Origin: Nilaparvata lugens
Lineage: Eukaryota; Arthropoda; Insecta; Hemiptera; Delphacidae
Assembly (NCBI RefSeq): GCF_014356525.2
Contig: NC_052505.1
Location: 24,449,432-24,513,431, forward strand
Length of the DNA stretch: 64,000 nt
Reading direction: 5' to 3'
In this document: one piece after another, positions 37,881 through 47,082 of the stretch
How positions within the stretch are numbered: the first letter of the stretch is position 1
How the letters are laid out: the number at the start of each line of letters is the position of its first letter
Position numbers and translations under genes: made by a program
The notes under the pieces: generated by a model
What the model saw: the letters and a program-made list of their open reading frames with translations, nothing else
Told to the model about the DNA's origin: nothing
Database searches by the model: none

Positions 37881-39204
37881 ACATTTACTTTTAAAATTTT
37901 GGATGTCTTTGGGGGTCAAGATCAGCATGAAACGTTCAGGTATGTAAACATCTGTTGTTCTCTGACCTGACAGCCGGATCTTGAGCACCACGTGACGTCC
38001 ATGTTGATTGCAGACCTCCCTCACGTCCTCAATAGGGTAAGGCGTACCCTCCATCAACTCTCTTAGAGGAGTCCAGGGTTTCGGCGCGTACCTATTGATG
38101 ACAGTGAGGAAGTGCTCCTCGGGGAGAATTTCATCCTCCTCCTGCTGTAACAGCGTCATTATGGAGCTGTCCTCCTCATCCTCTTCCACCGCACGTTTCT
38201 GTTGAAAAATATTTCATTAGACTCTTATTTGTTTCAGGTTATAAAATCATACAAGAGAGAGATCTTGCGCTCAACAGATTCACTACTCAAAACTGTGACT
38301 AATAACTCGCAAATTCTCTGACATGAGAGAGTGATCTTGCGCTCAACAGATTCACTACTCAAAAAATGTGAGTAATAACTTGGAAATTCTCTGACATAAC
38401 TCTCAATTATCGGAAAAAAATTTTTCACTTCATTACAATCAACATAAATGATTGCAGAAAAACATAAATATTTCACCTTTCATTAATCATGCAAATTTTT
38501 GTTTCACACTCAAACAACATATGATTTGATTTTTCATATATATATATATGTAATCAGTATGTAATTCTCCAATTCAAATTGTTTCAGTAGGAATGTTTCA
38601 TGCAACATATTTAGTAAACATGTTTAAACAATACAACCATCGTGAGAATTTATCTGTATTCGGATTGTTTTGATAGCACAATTAGAAGTCAAGCTCAGTC
38701 TTCGCTCACAGTATAAGAATCAGTAATGACTTGTAATGTACACAAAAGATTTTATCGATTATAGATTCATAGATTATAAAATCTTTTGTGTACATTACAA
38801 TAATAATATTTTTGTATGCTAACCTTCGATTGAGTGAGGACGTCGGGCTCCTCATCGTCGTCGAAAAACAGCCTCCTCTTGACAGACTGCTTGGGGGCGG
38901 GTACCGATGTGAGGGCCGCACGGCGTGGTGCCCAAGTAGCTTGTGTCGGAGGGGTACTGTCTCCCACGATGATGCTGGAATCCTCATCTTGGACGAAGAT
39001 CCCTTGTTTCTTCAAGGGATCTGAGGTTGAGGCTGAGGAGGAGGTGGCGGCAGCAGCAGAGGTGGAGGCGACAGCTGAGGCTTTTCTGCTGCGGTGCTTC
39101 TGCTGCTTCTGCTGTTCCCAGTAGTTCAGCTCCCTCTCCGGAGGCGGGCTGTCTGGCAATAAGAATGTTGTGGAGGATGAGGATGCACGGTGTGACTTGT
39201 CCAT
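37803..39204 (-). CDS. Spliced basic/acidic protein with OB-like C-terminal domain
   Basis: Two exons join in phase 0. Exon 1 runs 39,204-38,824 (127 codons, start in context CACCATGG); exon 2 runs 38,198-37,803. The donor is TCGAAG|GTTAGC and the acceptor TTTTTCAACAG|AAACG, giving about 258 residues. Exon 1 is low-complexity: Ser/Ala runs, a KKQKHRSRK-like basic stretch, KRRLFFDDDEEPD. Exon 2 begins acidic and then has a compact domain with PYPIEDVREVCNQHGRHVVL and VYIPERFMLIL. This resembles small OB-fold-like, possibly single-strand-DNA-binding domains linked to mobile elements in arthropods; that likeness is from memory and uncertain. Exon 1 is clearly more GC-rich than neighbouring Polinton genes. 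A TATA on the minus strand lies 80 bp upstream. Confidence 0.65.
38249..38400. repeat. Two-unit tandem repeat in intron
   Basis: Two copies of about 80 bp share 'atcttgcgctcaacagattc' and 'aattctctgacat'. They lie in the intron of the 37,803-39,204 gene. Confidence 0.85.
38731..38800. repeat. Perfect 25-bp inverted repeat in intron
   Basis: 'ttgtaatgtacacaaaagat' and 5 more bases pair perfectly with 38,776-38,800, leaving a 20-nt loop. It sits 24 bp inside the donor of the 37,803-39,204 gene, so the hairpin would form in its pre-mRNA. It may be a tiny fold-back element. Confidence 0.85.
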
Positions 39205-39281
39205 GGTGTTTTGAAAGTATCGAGAATTTTAGCGTGTACTAATAGCTCTCTAACGTGAATGATGATTTTCCACTGAGAAAA

Positions 39282-39293
39282 GCGATTATATAG
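39282..39293 (-). promoter_or_regulatory. TATA box of the minus-strand spliced gene
   Basis: Minus-strand 'CTATATAATCG' lies 80-90 bp upstream of the ATG at 39,204, followed by a TCAGT initiator-like site. The plus strand of the same site also reads as TATATA, 35 bp upstream of the plus-strand ATG at 39,325, so this may be a two-way promoter. Confidence 0.45.
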
Positions 39294-39318
39294 CAAGTCG
39301 TTTCTCTGTCTGTTGCAG

Positions 39319-39696
39319 GCTTGTATGAGTGAGATAGAAACACAAAGGAGGCGTGTATCACAATTGGCGAACACTGCCGATACTCCCCAGAGCTTTAGCT
39401 CGATGATAACATTTGATTGTAAGTGAAAATTTTTGTTATATTCTCATATTTTTGTGAAATAACACTAAATTGATTTATAATATATATATTTTGTTACAGT
39501 TATTTAATATTTCATTGTTTTTCACAGCATTTTCTCACCTCACAACTCGGTCTCATAAGCAGTTGTGCTCTCGTGAGGGAAACTTACCTACATCGAGAAA
39601 ATCATAGGCGAGGAGCTAAGCTGGAACAATACCTGAACCGAGTCGAGGAGCTGAGAGAAGCATATCCGATTATTTCATTTCGTCAAATCAACACAT
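39319..39696 (+). CDS. Candidate plus-strand spliced exons, unknown protein
   Basis: First exon 39,319-39,418 with ATG at 39,325 and donor GATT|GTAAGT; second exon 39,528-39,696 with acceptor TTTTTCACAG and donor ACACAT|GTAAGT. Splicing gives a short protein starting MSEIETQRRRVSQLAN that meets a stop at 39,605. In another frame the second exon is open throughout, with LEQYLNRVEELREAYPII. Either there is a base error or the reading begins elsewhere. No family is recognised. It lies head to head with the 39,204 gene, 120 bp apart. Confidence 0.35.
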
Positions 39697-39717
39697 GTAA
39701 GTTCATTTTTACTTAAA

Positions 39718-39855
39718 TTTTTCTCCTCCTCCTTTGTCCTCCTTTGTCCTCCTTTCTCCTCCTTTGTACTCTGTTCTCCTCCTCCTCCCCTCCGAGGACA
39801 AAAATTGTCCTCCGTTCTCCTCCTTTGTCCTCCTCCTCTGTCCTCCTCCTCCACT
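39718..39855. repeat. CTCCTCCTTTGTC minisatellite
   Basis: About ten imperfect units of CTCCTCCTTTGTC type on the plus strand, directly after the candidate exon's donor. Low-complexity only. Confidence 0.85.
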
Positions 39856-39987
39856 CGTTTAGCAGGAAAGAAAAAATGAGAGAGGAATCGGGAGAAGGGG
39901 AGAGAGCTCAATGTCATGAGGATTGTCACAATAATTTTCTTTATTTTTAAATTATTATACATACATCAAAGCATATCTATGACCAAA

Positions 39988-41700
39988 TCAAATACAGAAA
40001 GTAACTCTTTCCTTATTCCTACTGGGTGTATATTTAAAAACATCTAGCTTGATTCTAATTTTATAATTCAAATCTATGTTCGACTTTTCAAATTCTTCCT
40101 CTAACCAATAGTTTGAGACATACAATGCTTCCACATTTTCAAACTGTAGGATATACCGAGTATTGTTTCTATTGTACACTTCTTTTATTGCAATAATGAC
40201 TAACTCTATACCTTGTGGTAACTCTTCCAATCTTTTACACTGTCCTACTTTTACTTTCCCTTTAATTTCCAGCATTGTGATGTTATTATACTGCTCCACT
40301 TCTTTTGTGTGAAGGGAGTGTCTTCCAAGTTTTTCCAAACATCTGGGAGAAACTTAACTGATTCTATTCTAGGAAATGTATGTCCATTATAGCTTGACAT
40401 ACCATTGACTGTAATTACACAAATTTTCTCTTCCCTGGTAGACAAATAATTTCTTTTTGTCAGTGTAAGGGATTACAAAATAACCCTCTTTCTTGAGAGT
40501 TTCGATAGCTTTGTATGCATTAATGAAAACATTTTTATGGCAGCCCTTTACAAAGTAAACGTTTTTCAAACCATCTTTCTCCCCTAGTACACCTACATAT
40601 GGGAATTTCCCAGTATTATTCACAGTAAATGCAGTCACATTATAAACTCCACTAGGCTCAAAATTTCGCCAATGTGAATGGAAATATGGTCCAAGTTCCT
40701 CTCTCAAATTTTCTATTTCTTCCTCAAATTCTTCTAGCTGCTTATGCTGTTCCCCAAATGACTGTGTGGCTTCAAAAAACTCAATTTTCCTCCGTTTTAG
40801 ATCAATTTCATCCAGTTCTAGCTTATGCTTCTTGGCTGATAGCACTGAGATAGGAGACAAGGGTTGTATCTCTTTAACAGGGTATGGAGGAAGCTTACAA
40901 GTTATGTTTGCTCGTTTTCTTAAGACTTGTGGTATCAAGTTACCTGTTGCTACAAGACCCAACTCATCTAGGTCAACAACTTTGGATATGGTAGAGAAAA
41001 CTGTGGTTGACTTGGAGAAATAAGTCTCTCCACTCTTAATATAACACTTTTGTGAGAAACTGATATTATTTTTGTTTGATGGATCCTCGAAAATTTCCAC
41101 ATAATTAATAGGTAGTAGATTAAAGCTAAATGCAGAGATTACATAGGATATTATTTTATTTCTATGTTGTGGGTCAGTGGGAAGCTTTACTTGTACTCCA
41201 CTCAATTTGCTGGTATTGCTATTACCCCAGTAAACATACTGTAGAAGATCATTATAGATCAAACAACAACTATTTTTCAAATTATCTGTCAGTTTTCTCC
41301 ACATTTTAGCCAAGGACACAGAATAAATTGGAGCATTTTGGAAATAATTTCTACTATCATTCAAGAGTGACAAGCTATCTTGAATAGGGTCAAAGGTTTT
41401 GCTATTGGCTCTATTTGTTAAACTATAGTTACAGATTGTAGCTTCCAAACGTGTAATACCATGCATTTTACCTGTAGGAGAGGTGAAAGTTTTCCCTAAT
41501 CTTGAATCTGCACACTCAATAAAGTCTACAATATGGTTACCTAACTGCTTATTTACACCAGAGCTTGTTATTTCACATACAAACTTATTATAAATTTTCA
41601 CCCTTGCATTACTATTAACCCAACTCAAACAATCAATCCCAACAGTTTTATTGTTATCTGCTAAGTAGAGGTAAATCAGGAGAACCGACGGACTTTTCTG
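39988..41700 (-). pseudogene. Rep-like replication protein, frameshifted
   Basis: The main frame runs from at least 41,700 to 40,387. It contains [13 protein letters not shown] and, after a spacer, GITRLEATI. The pair 'R-x-YNK' plus 'RLE' is seen in rolling-circle (Rep_trans-like) initiators, so I suggest a nuclease-type replication protein; confidence is low. Residues near 285-320 are a charged coiled coil. After 40,387 the protein seems to go on in two other frames (40,445-40,251 and 40,338-39,988), implying two frameshifts. The 5' end dissolves into a C/G-rich microsatellite, so the true start is not visible. The tail segment has YILQFENVEALYVSNYWLEE. It lies in the middle of the Polinton gene set on the same strand. 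Confidence 0.45.
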
Positions 41701-42030
41701 CTTGAAATCCCCCTCCCCCCTCTCCCCCCTCGTCCATCCCTCCTCCCCTTCCCCCCGCCTGTAGGGCGGGGGGGTGTTCTAAAAATAGATTTCCCCTTCC
41801 CCCTGTCCAGTGGAGGTGAGGGGGAGAGAGTGAGAGGGAGATATATCTTTCTCTCTCTTTCTAAATCCCCTTCCCCCTGTCCAGTGGAGGTGAGGGGGAG
41901 TGAGTGAGAGGGAGATATATCTTTCTCTCTCTTTCTAAAAATAGATTTCCCCTTCCCCCTGTCCAGTGGTGGTGAGGGGGATAGAGAGAGAGAGAGAGGG
42001 AGATATCTCTCTCTCTCTCTCTCTCCAGGT
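41701..42030. repeat. ~80-bp tandem repeat and CT-rich microsatellite
   Basis: Three copies of a unit with 'cccttccccctgtccagtgg', 'ggtgaggggga' and 'agatatatctttctctctct' follow a C-run-rich stretch. Non-coding. Confidence 0.85.
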
Positions 42031-42430
42031 GAGGGAAAAAAAAAAATTCCCTTTTAGGAGGAAAAATTCCCTCTGTCTACTGTCAAATTGAAGTGAATTC
42101 ATATTTCTACATCTAATGCTATGGTGACAGATTGAGGTGAATTCTAAAGATGTGGGGGAAAAAATCTCTTGAGAGGGAAAAATTCCTTTGGTGACAAATT
42201 AAAGTGAATTCATATTTCTACATCTAATGCTATAGTGACAAATTGAAGTGAATCCATTTCGCTCTACTATGATGAGGATAGAGATAGAGATCTCCTTCTT
42301 TTACTCATGTCATCTCTTTCCTGCACCCTTTCCGAAAGGAGATAAGAATCAATTCTTTCCACATCTAATGCTATACTAACAAATTGAACTACATCCATTT
42401 CGCTCTACTATGATGACAGGCTCAATTGAT
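42031..42430. repeat. Iterated AT-rich motif
   Basis: Five imperfect iterations of 'ACAAATTGAAGTGAATTCAT' with 'ctacatctaatgctat' between them. The same motif (ATTAAAGTGAATCCAT) and the same preceding 'gagggaaaaaataatttccc' block occur at 33,183-33,300 and 34,470-34,590. It is therefore a sequence family proper to this Polinton region, not a random microsatellite. Confidence 0.7.
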
Positions 42431-42699
42431 TCTTATCTCTTTCCCACACCCTTTACGAAAGCGAGTAAAGGAGGGAAGAATCAAGTTCCATTTGATCGAT
42501 CGTGGGTATAGTGTGAAACGATTCTCACCAGCATTACAAAAGGAAGGAATCTAGTATGGGAAGATATTAGCTCTTTAGAGTAAAGTGACAGGTGCATTTG
42601 ATCGCACGCGCCTCTCATCTGGTCCGCACCCTGTGAGGTCGTTTAATAACTCCTGCAACGAAAACCGTTGTATGAAAAAAATCGATTTATGTGACAAGT

Positions 42700-43030
42700 G
42701 TTACTTGTTAAAGTTACTTTGCTCAACCTTCTTCAAGATTTATCGACATAGTCAAAAATGACTAGGGTGAAAACTATAGCTGTTGAAGTTGACTTGTACA
42801 ACCTTTTTTTAAAGATTTATTGACATGCTCAAAAATGTCAATCAGGGTGGTCTACACTGTAATTTGAAACTATAGGTGTTAAAGTTCACTTGTACAACCT
42901 TTTTTTAAAGATTTATTGATATGGTCAAAAATGCCAATCATGGAGGTCTAGACTGAAACTATAGGTGTTGTCTCACTTTACCTTTAAAAGATTTATCGAA
43001 ATACTCAAAAATGTCTAGACTGAAACATTC
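42700..43030. repeat. Four-unit ~80-bp tandem repeat
   Basis: Units contain 'acaacctttttttaaagatt', 'tcaaaaatg' and 'gaaactataggtgtt'. They lie directly downstream of the coiled-coil gene's stop. Confidence 0.8.
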
Positions 43031-43055
43031 ACTCTCTCACACTCAACTCAAGATT

Positions 43056-44090
43056 TTATGTTTTCGGCGCCAATATAAAGTCTTTATACTTGACCAAATC
43101 CATTTTTTCTGTAATAATTTGTACTACCTGATGTTCGTTAAGCCCATGATCTTTCGCTTCGATCCAATTCATGTGGAAAGAAACTTCGGCATATTTTGAT
43201 ACTATATCATACGCCATTTTGTGGATAAATAGACTTAGGTACTCAATGAAGGGCGCCGAACATTGCAGTCTCATGACAGCACCCTCTTCCGAATTTTTAA
43301 TTGCCTCAGCTATTTCATCACGAACACTTTTCACAGCGTCTACCATCTCGTTTTTCTTAATAAAATCTTCAATATCATTTTTAGTTGCATACTTTTCTGC
43401 AATTTGTTTAATCAGAATAGCAATAGCATCTTTTGTAATAAACTGCTCAATACCCTCCATAATATTAGCTTTTATTGCACCTGCCATTTCAGATAATCGT
43501 TTTTCAAACTCTTCCTTTGTTATTGAAGAACTAATCAATTTCTGCAAAGTAGATTCTAAATATTGCTTATCAATTCCCGATGGGTGAGTTTCATTTACTT
43601 TAGTAAAAATTTCTGTACTAAGTTGTTTCAATTTAGTATTGAGATAGTTTCTGTCCAGCACTTCCAAATTCTTAATTTTATCTGATACGGCTTTTAATTT
43701 TTCATCTAAATAAGCCTTATCAACTTTATCGTTGTTAATACTGAGCAACTGAGATGAAAAGCTGTCTGTTAAAGTTTTCACTTCCCCTAAAGCACTCTCT
43801 AGAGTTTGAGTTCTCTCTCCAATAGCTTTATCGATATTACTACTGAAATTTTGTAAGGTGCTTAGAATATGTTCTCTTTCAATTATGCTCACTCCAATAT
43901 TCTTTGTATTTTCCGAAACGAGTTTGGTTATTTGCGAATCTAAATAAAATTTCACAGCTTCGCTGATTCCTTGCTGATTTATTGATTCGATTATCTTCTG
44001 TGTTATCGAGTCAATATCACACGTAAGACTAGCTCCGCTAGGTGTATCAATTCGTCCGAATCGATGCAGAGTCATCGTGACACTAAACAA
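43056..44090 (-). CDS. Coiled-coil protein, Polinton structural candidate
   Basis: 344 codons, start at 44,090. No enzyme motif. Nearly the whole of residues 30-290 is predicted helical by its heptad-like spacing of Ile/Leu with charged residues (SDKIKNLEVLDRNYLNTKLK, KNDIEDFIKKNEMVDAVK). The C-terminal 60 residues (LFIHKMAYDIVSKYAEVSF and beyond) look globular. Its ATG overlaps the end of the DUF8207-like gene by 8 bp, as in compact viral gene sets. Long coiled coils of this kind are common in Polinton/adintovirus late regions, where they are thought to be fibre or minor virion proteins. That role is inference. Confidence 0.6.
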   Translation of the reverse strand: MFSVTMTLHRFGRIDTPSGASLTCDIDSITQKIIESINQQGISEAVKFYLDSQITKLVSENTKNIGVSIIEREHILSTLQNFSSNIDKAIGERTQTLESALGEVKTLTDSFSSQLLSINNDKVDKAYLDEKLKAVSDKIKNLEVLDRNYLNTKLKQLSTEIFTKVNETHPSGIDKQYLESTLQKLISSSITKEEFEKRLSEMAGAIKANIMEGIEQFITKDAIAILIKQIAEKYATKNDIEDFIKKNEMVDAVKSVRDEIAEAIKNSEEGAVMRLQCSAPFIEYLSLFIHKMAYDIVSKYAEVSFHMNWIEAKDHGLNEHQVVQIITEKMDLVKYKDFILAPKT

Positions 44091-44988
44091 TTAATTTTGC
44101 TTCTTTTAGCTCTTCAATTATACTTGCAATTTCCACATCATGCCCAGTGTTCCCACTAGCTTTTGAGGAATAGAGTAAATTTAATCTTTGCACTAATTCG
44201 TCAAAATTATCAAAGTATTGATAAATTCTATCATGAGAATTATTTTTTGCAAATTTCAATAAACCCCAACCCTTCTTTTTACTAATTTTTTTACTGGGAA
44301 ATAACTTTTGAATCAATTGTGATTTAATTCCCTGATTTCGTTTAACATAACCTCTTCGATCTAAATGTATACCTGTAAGTGTTAAGATTTTTTTATACTT
44401 ATCCAGATCTCTCTCATTATAAAGATTTGAGTTTGGTCTAGCACTGAATAACAACTCGAGTAGACCGTGTGTTAATCGAAATCTTTCACTATCAATATCT
44501 ATATAACCATCAACAAATATTACTTGCTGATTACCAATATAATACACGTCATCTTTAGAATTATATGAAATTCCATAACTGATTGAATTATTCTGTTTTT
44601 CCGCATGAAACGTTTTTAGATATTGTGACAGCACATTGTCGTTTCTGCTAGAACCAAGTAAACTGTTTTCAAATTTAGTCGAGCTTAAAAAATTGTCTGC
44701 TGAACTCTCATAACTCTGTTCATCTCCCTCCTCATTATCATCAATTTCCATACTCTCCTCTTTTACCTGTTCCTTTTTTGGTTTTACATCAGAGTGTGAG
44801 AATTCGTTTTTTCCCAGTTCAATTATGGGCTCTATTAACGGAGAGAGCGTTTTCCTATTATATTCCTCCGATCGCTTTTCAAAATTGACTAAGCTTTTAT
44901 GCTTCTCTCTAATTACTTTTCTCAATTTCTTAATCTTTTCGATTAAACCAACCTCCTTTCTATTCAGCTTCCTGCCGTATGACAACAT
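44083..44988 (-). CDS. DUF8207-like Polinton protein
   Basis: 301 codons. Residues 1-60 are a basic coiled coil (EKIKKLRKVIREKHKSL). Residues 70-95 are acidic. Residues 130-225 carry a pattern I associate with DUF8207 proteins of arthropod Mavericks: YGISYNSKDDVYYIGNQQV, then a Gly-Leu-rich GLLELLFSARPNSNLY and a following 'DLDKYKKIL'. The C-terminal part is basic (KKISKKKGWG). Function is unknown; such proteins sit beside the packaging ATPase and capsid genes. It overlaps the coiled-coil gene by 8 bp and lies 21 bp from the ATPase stop. Confidence 0.65.
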   Translation of the reverse strand: MLSYGRKLNRKEVGLIEKIKKLRKVIREKHKSLVNFEKRSEEYNRKTLSPLIEPIIELGKNEFSHSDVKPKKEQVKEESMEIDDNEEGDEQSYESSADNFLSSTKFENSLLGSSRNDNVLSQYLKTFHAEKQNNSISYGISYNSKDDVYYIGNQQVIFVDGYIDIDSERFRLTHGLLELLFSARPNSNLYNERDLDKYKKILTLTGIHLDRRGYVKRNQGIKSQLIQKLFPSKKISKKKGWGLLKFAKNNSHDRIYQYFDNFDELVQRLNLLYSSKASGNTGHDVEIASIIEELKEAKLIV

Positions 44989-45009
44989 GACTGCACAAAG
45001 AATTAATCT

Positions 45010-45738
45010 CTACTGAACGGTAAGAAACGTATCGAGCGAATCTCGGTACTTCCCGCTATTAATTCCACACTCGGTCATAATAGTTAGAAAATTATGAGGT
45101 TTACGATTCCAAACTGTATGACAAAGTTTAACGAAATCTTTATAAGTAATATCTGCTCCAACATGATCTCTGTGAATTAATTTCAGACTCAATAAATCTA
45201 CCTTGAAGATTATAATCATATTTGCGTTGTCCCTAGTGAAATGTTTCTGTGTTGCCCCATAACTCTGAATTAAATATGCAGTGTCAATATTACGATGTCG
45301 ACCCATGGTAAAATATTCTCTTATTTGAGGCACGTGATTAAGTTGAAAGTCATCGAAAATGACAAGAGAATATTGTTGAATTTTGTTGGGGTGAGCTATA
45401 GATTCCGAATTGCTGTTTATATGAAATTCAATACCCTTCATTTTTGAAAAGACTTTTCTCAAAAACAAGTACTTATCTTGATACTCGCTCTTCGTGTGCA
45501 AGTATATAGTTTTAAATCTCAACCCATTCTTTGAAAAAATTAAATTAAATAGTAAATTGGTCTTGCCACAACCTGAAGAGCCTATTATAAGGATCCTTGC
45601 ATTATGTGGTAATAACTTACCATTTTTACACCATGTTGGCATTTCTTTCTCTCTTATAACATTGTCGAAATTTACTATCGGAATCATGTTAGTCACGTGT
45701 ACAGCATGCGATCTGATAAGGAACTGATAAGTTATCAA
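45010..45738 (-). CDS. FtsK/A32-like genome-packaging ATPase
   Basis: 242 codons from 45,738; an internal Met at codon 18 (45,687) with MIPIVNFDNVIRE after it is the likelier start. The Walker A motif GSSGCGKT is at residues 53-60 and the Walker B motif LVIFDD at 125-130. A TAYLIQSYG segment near 155-162 fits the sensor region. Length and motifs match packaging ATPases of Polintons and related viruses, which drive DNA into the capsid. The frame is intact. It is transcribed with the integrase upstream (321 bp spacer) and the DUF8207-like gene downstream. Confidence 0.88.
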   Translation of the reverse strand: MITYQFLIRSHAVHVTNMIPIVNFDNVIREKEMPTWCKNGKLLPHNARILIIGSSGCGKTNLLFNLIFSKNGLRFKTIYLHTKSEYQDKYLFLRKVFSKMKGIEFHINSNSESIAHPNKIQQYSLVIFDDFQLNHVPQIREYFTMGRHRNIDTAYLIQSYGATQKHFTRDNANMIIIFKVDLLSLKLIHRDHVGADITYKDFVKLCHTVWNRKPHNFLTIMTECGINSGKYRDSLDTFLTVQ

Positions 45739-46059
45739 GGAGGAAGAGATTGTGGGCTAGACACCATTGCTTATCACATCGGGATGCAAGCGCTCTCCCC
45801 TTTCAATGCGCTGATAGAAGTTTCTCACCCGCACCCTCTTCACGAGAACGCTTGAGCCTTAGCAAATAAAACTTCAGATTAAAATGAAACTGAGAAGCAT
45901 TTTTGATAGAGACGTATTATATTTACACCAAATCTTTGTCATATTTTTACATTGAATGGAATGTATTTGCAATAGATTAACAATAGATTATTTACAATAA
46001 ATGTACGTGATATTTACAATAGATTATTTACAATAAATTTACATGATATTTACAAAAGA
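45739..46059. other. Spacer with short direct repeats
   Basis: Between ATPase and integrase. The 3' half (45,965-46,062) holds repeated 'atttacaatagattatttac' units, so the end of the integrase gene is followed by AT-rich tandem sequence. Confidence 0.7.
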
Positions 46060-47031
46060 TTATTTTTCATCTAATAGTTGATCCTTACTAATATAACTAG
46101 GAGTTGAAAACCCAATCCATTTCACAAGCAGTCCTTTTTTATCTCGTTTTAATATTTTTTCAATCAAATACACTTGTCTCTCCGATTCATTTAATTGTGT
46201 TTTTTTAATTTCTTCTGCATAAAACCTGCCACTAATTACTTCTCCGTTTAGATCTCGCAAGCTATACGTTACAGGTTGAGAAGGAAATATAGAATGAATT
46301 ACAAAATACTCTGCGCTCCAGTTTATGTTATAAGATTTATCGAAAAGAACCCTTTTCTTTGAGATTCGTACAACATCTCCTAGCTTAAATTTCGGTTTTG
46401 AATTTTTCAATTTATATCGTCTATTGAATGCAGAATTCAATGACATTAAAACATGATTACGATCTTTTTTCGTCACATCTTTAGGTTTCATTCTAATGGA
46501 TGAATGCATTGTTGCATTATAATCTCGAACTAATCTGTCTAGTTGTGATGACCAGTTTTTGGTTCCATGTTCAGTTAAATATCTATAAATTTTTGCTTTA
46601 AGTGTTCTATTAAACCTTTCAACTATGGAAGCTTTCTTATCAGTAAAAACATGATAATGTTTAATACTATATCTATCTAATAATGCTTTAACTTTTAAAT
46701 TAAAGAATTCTGTTCCTTGATCTGTTTGGAACAGCTTAACTCCTTTATTTTTAGAAATAATTGGCTCGAGAGCGTTAAATACAGATTGGCTTGTCTTGTC
46801 TTTTAATGGTACACAATATGCAAATTTTGAAAAACAATTAATAACAGCTAAGATATATTTGTAACCCTTATTAAAACGTGATAAACTTGTCATCTCAATG
46901 AGATCGGCTTGAAGCAAGTCTTTTTCACTTTTCAACTCATATTTGCGAGTGGGATAGTTCACACGCGGCACGCTATGAAGCTCTAAAGCTAACTTAGATC
47001 TAATAATATTCATGATATTTACAACAGTCAA
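46060..47031 (-). CDS. Polinton rve-type integrase with chromodomain
   Basis: 323 codons. The catalytic core has the D,D,E triad: D43 in LLQADLIEM, D104 in FQTDQGTEF and E138 in SIVERFNRTLK. The final residues, about 285-323 (VYLIEKILKRDKKGLLVKWIGF), form a chromodomain, as in many Polinton and some gypsy integrases. The usual N-terminal zinc finger is missing, so the gene may be shortened at its 5' end or start further upstream in a broken frame. The protein would cut and join element ends to host DNA. It lies just downstream of the polymerase fragment on the same strand. Confidence 0.9.
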   Translation of the reverse strand: MTVVNIMNIIRSKLALELHSVPRVNYPTRKYELKSEKDLLQADLIEMTSLSRFNKGYKYILAVINCFSKFAYCVPLKDKTSQSVFNALEPIISKNKGVKLFQTDQGTEFFNLKVKALLDRYSIKHYHVFTDKKASIVERFNRTLKAKIYRYLTEHGTKNWSSQLDRLVRDYNATMHSSIRMKPKDVTKKDRNHVLMSLNSAFNRRYKLKNSKPKFKLGDVVRISKKRVLFDKSYNINWSAEYFVIHSIFPSQPVTYSLRDLNGEVISGRFYAEEIKKTQLNESERQVYLIEKILKRDKKGLLVKWIGFSTPSYISKDQLLDEK

Positions 47032-47082
47032 ATCAAAATCAGTGGTGTTGGATGGTTGTCATGGTACATACTGATCAATCAT

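Noticed and set aside
43171..43587. 138-codon plus frame
   Set aside because: Antisense shadow of the coiled-coil gene.
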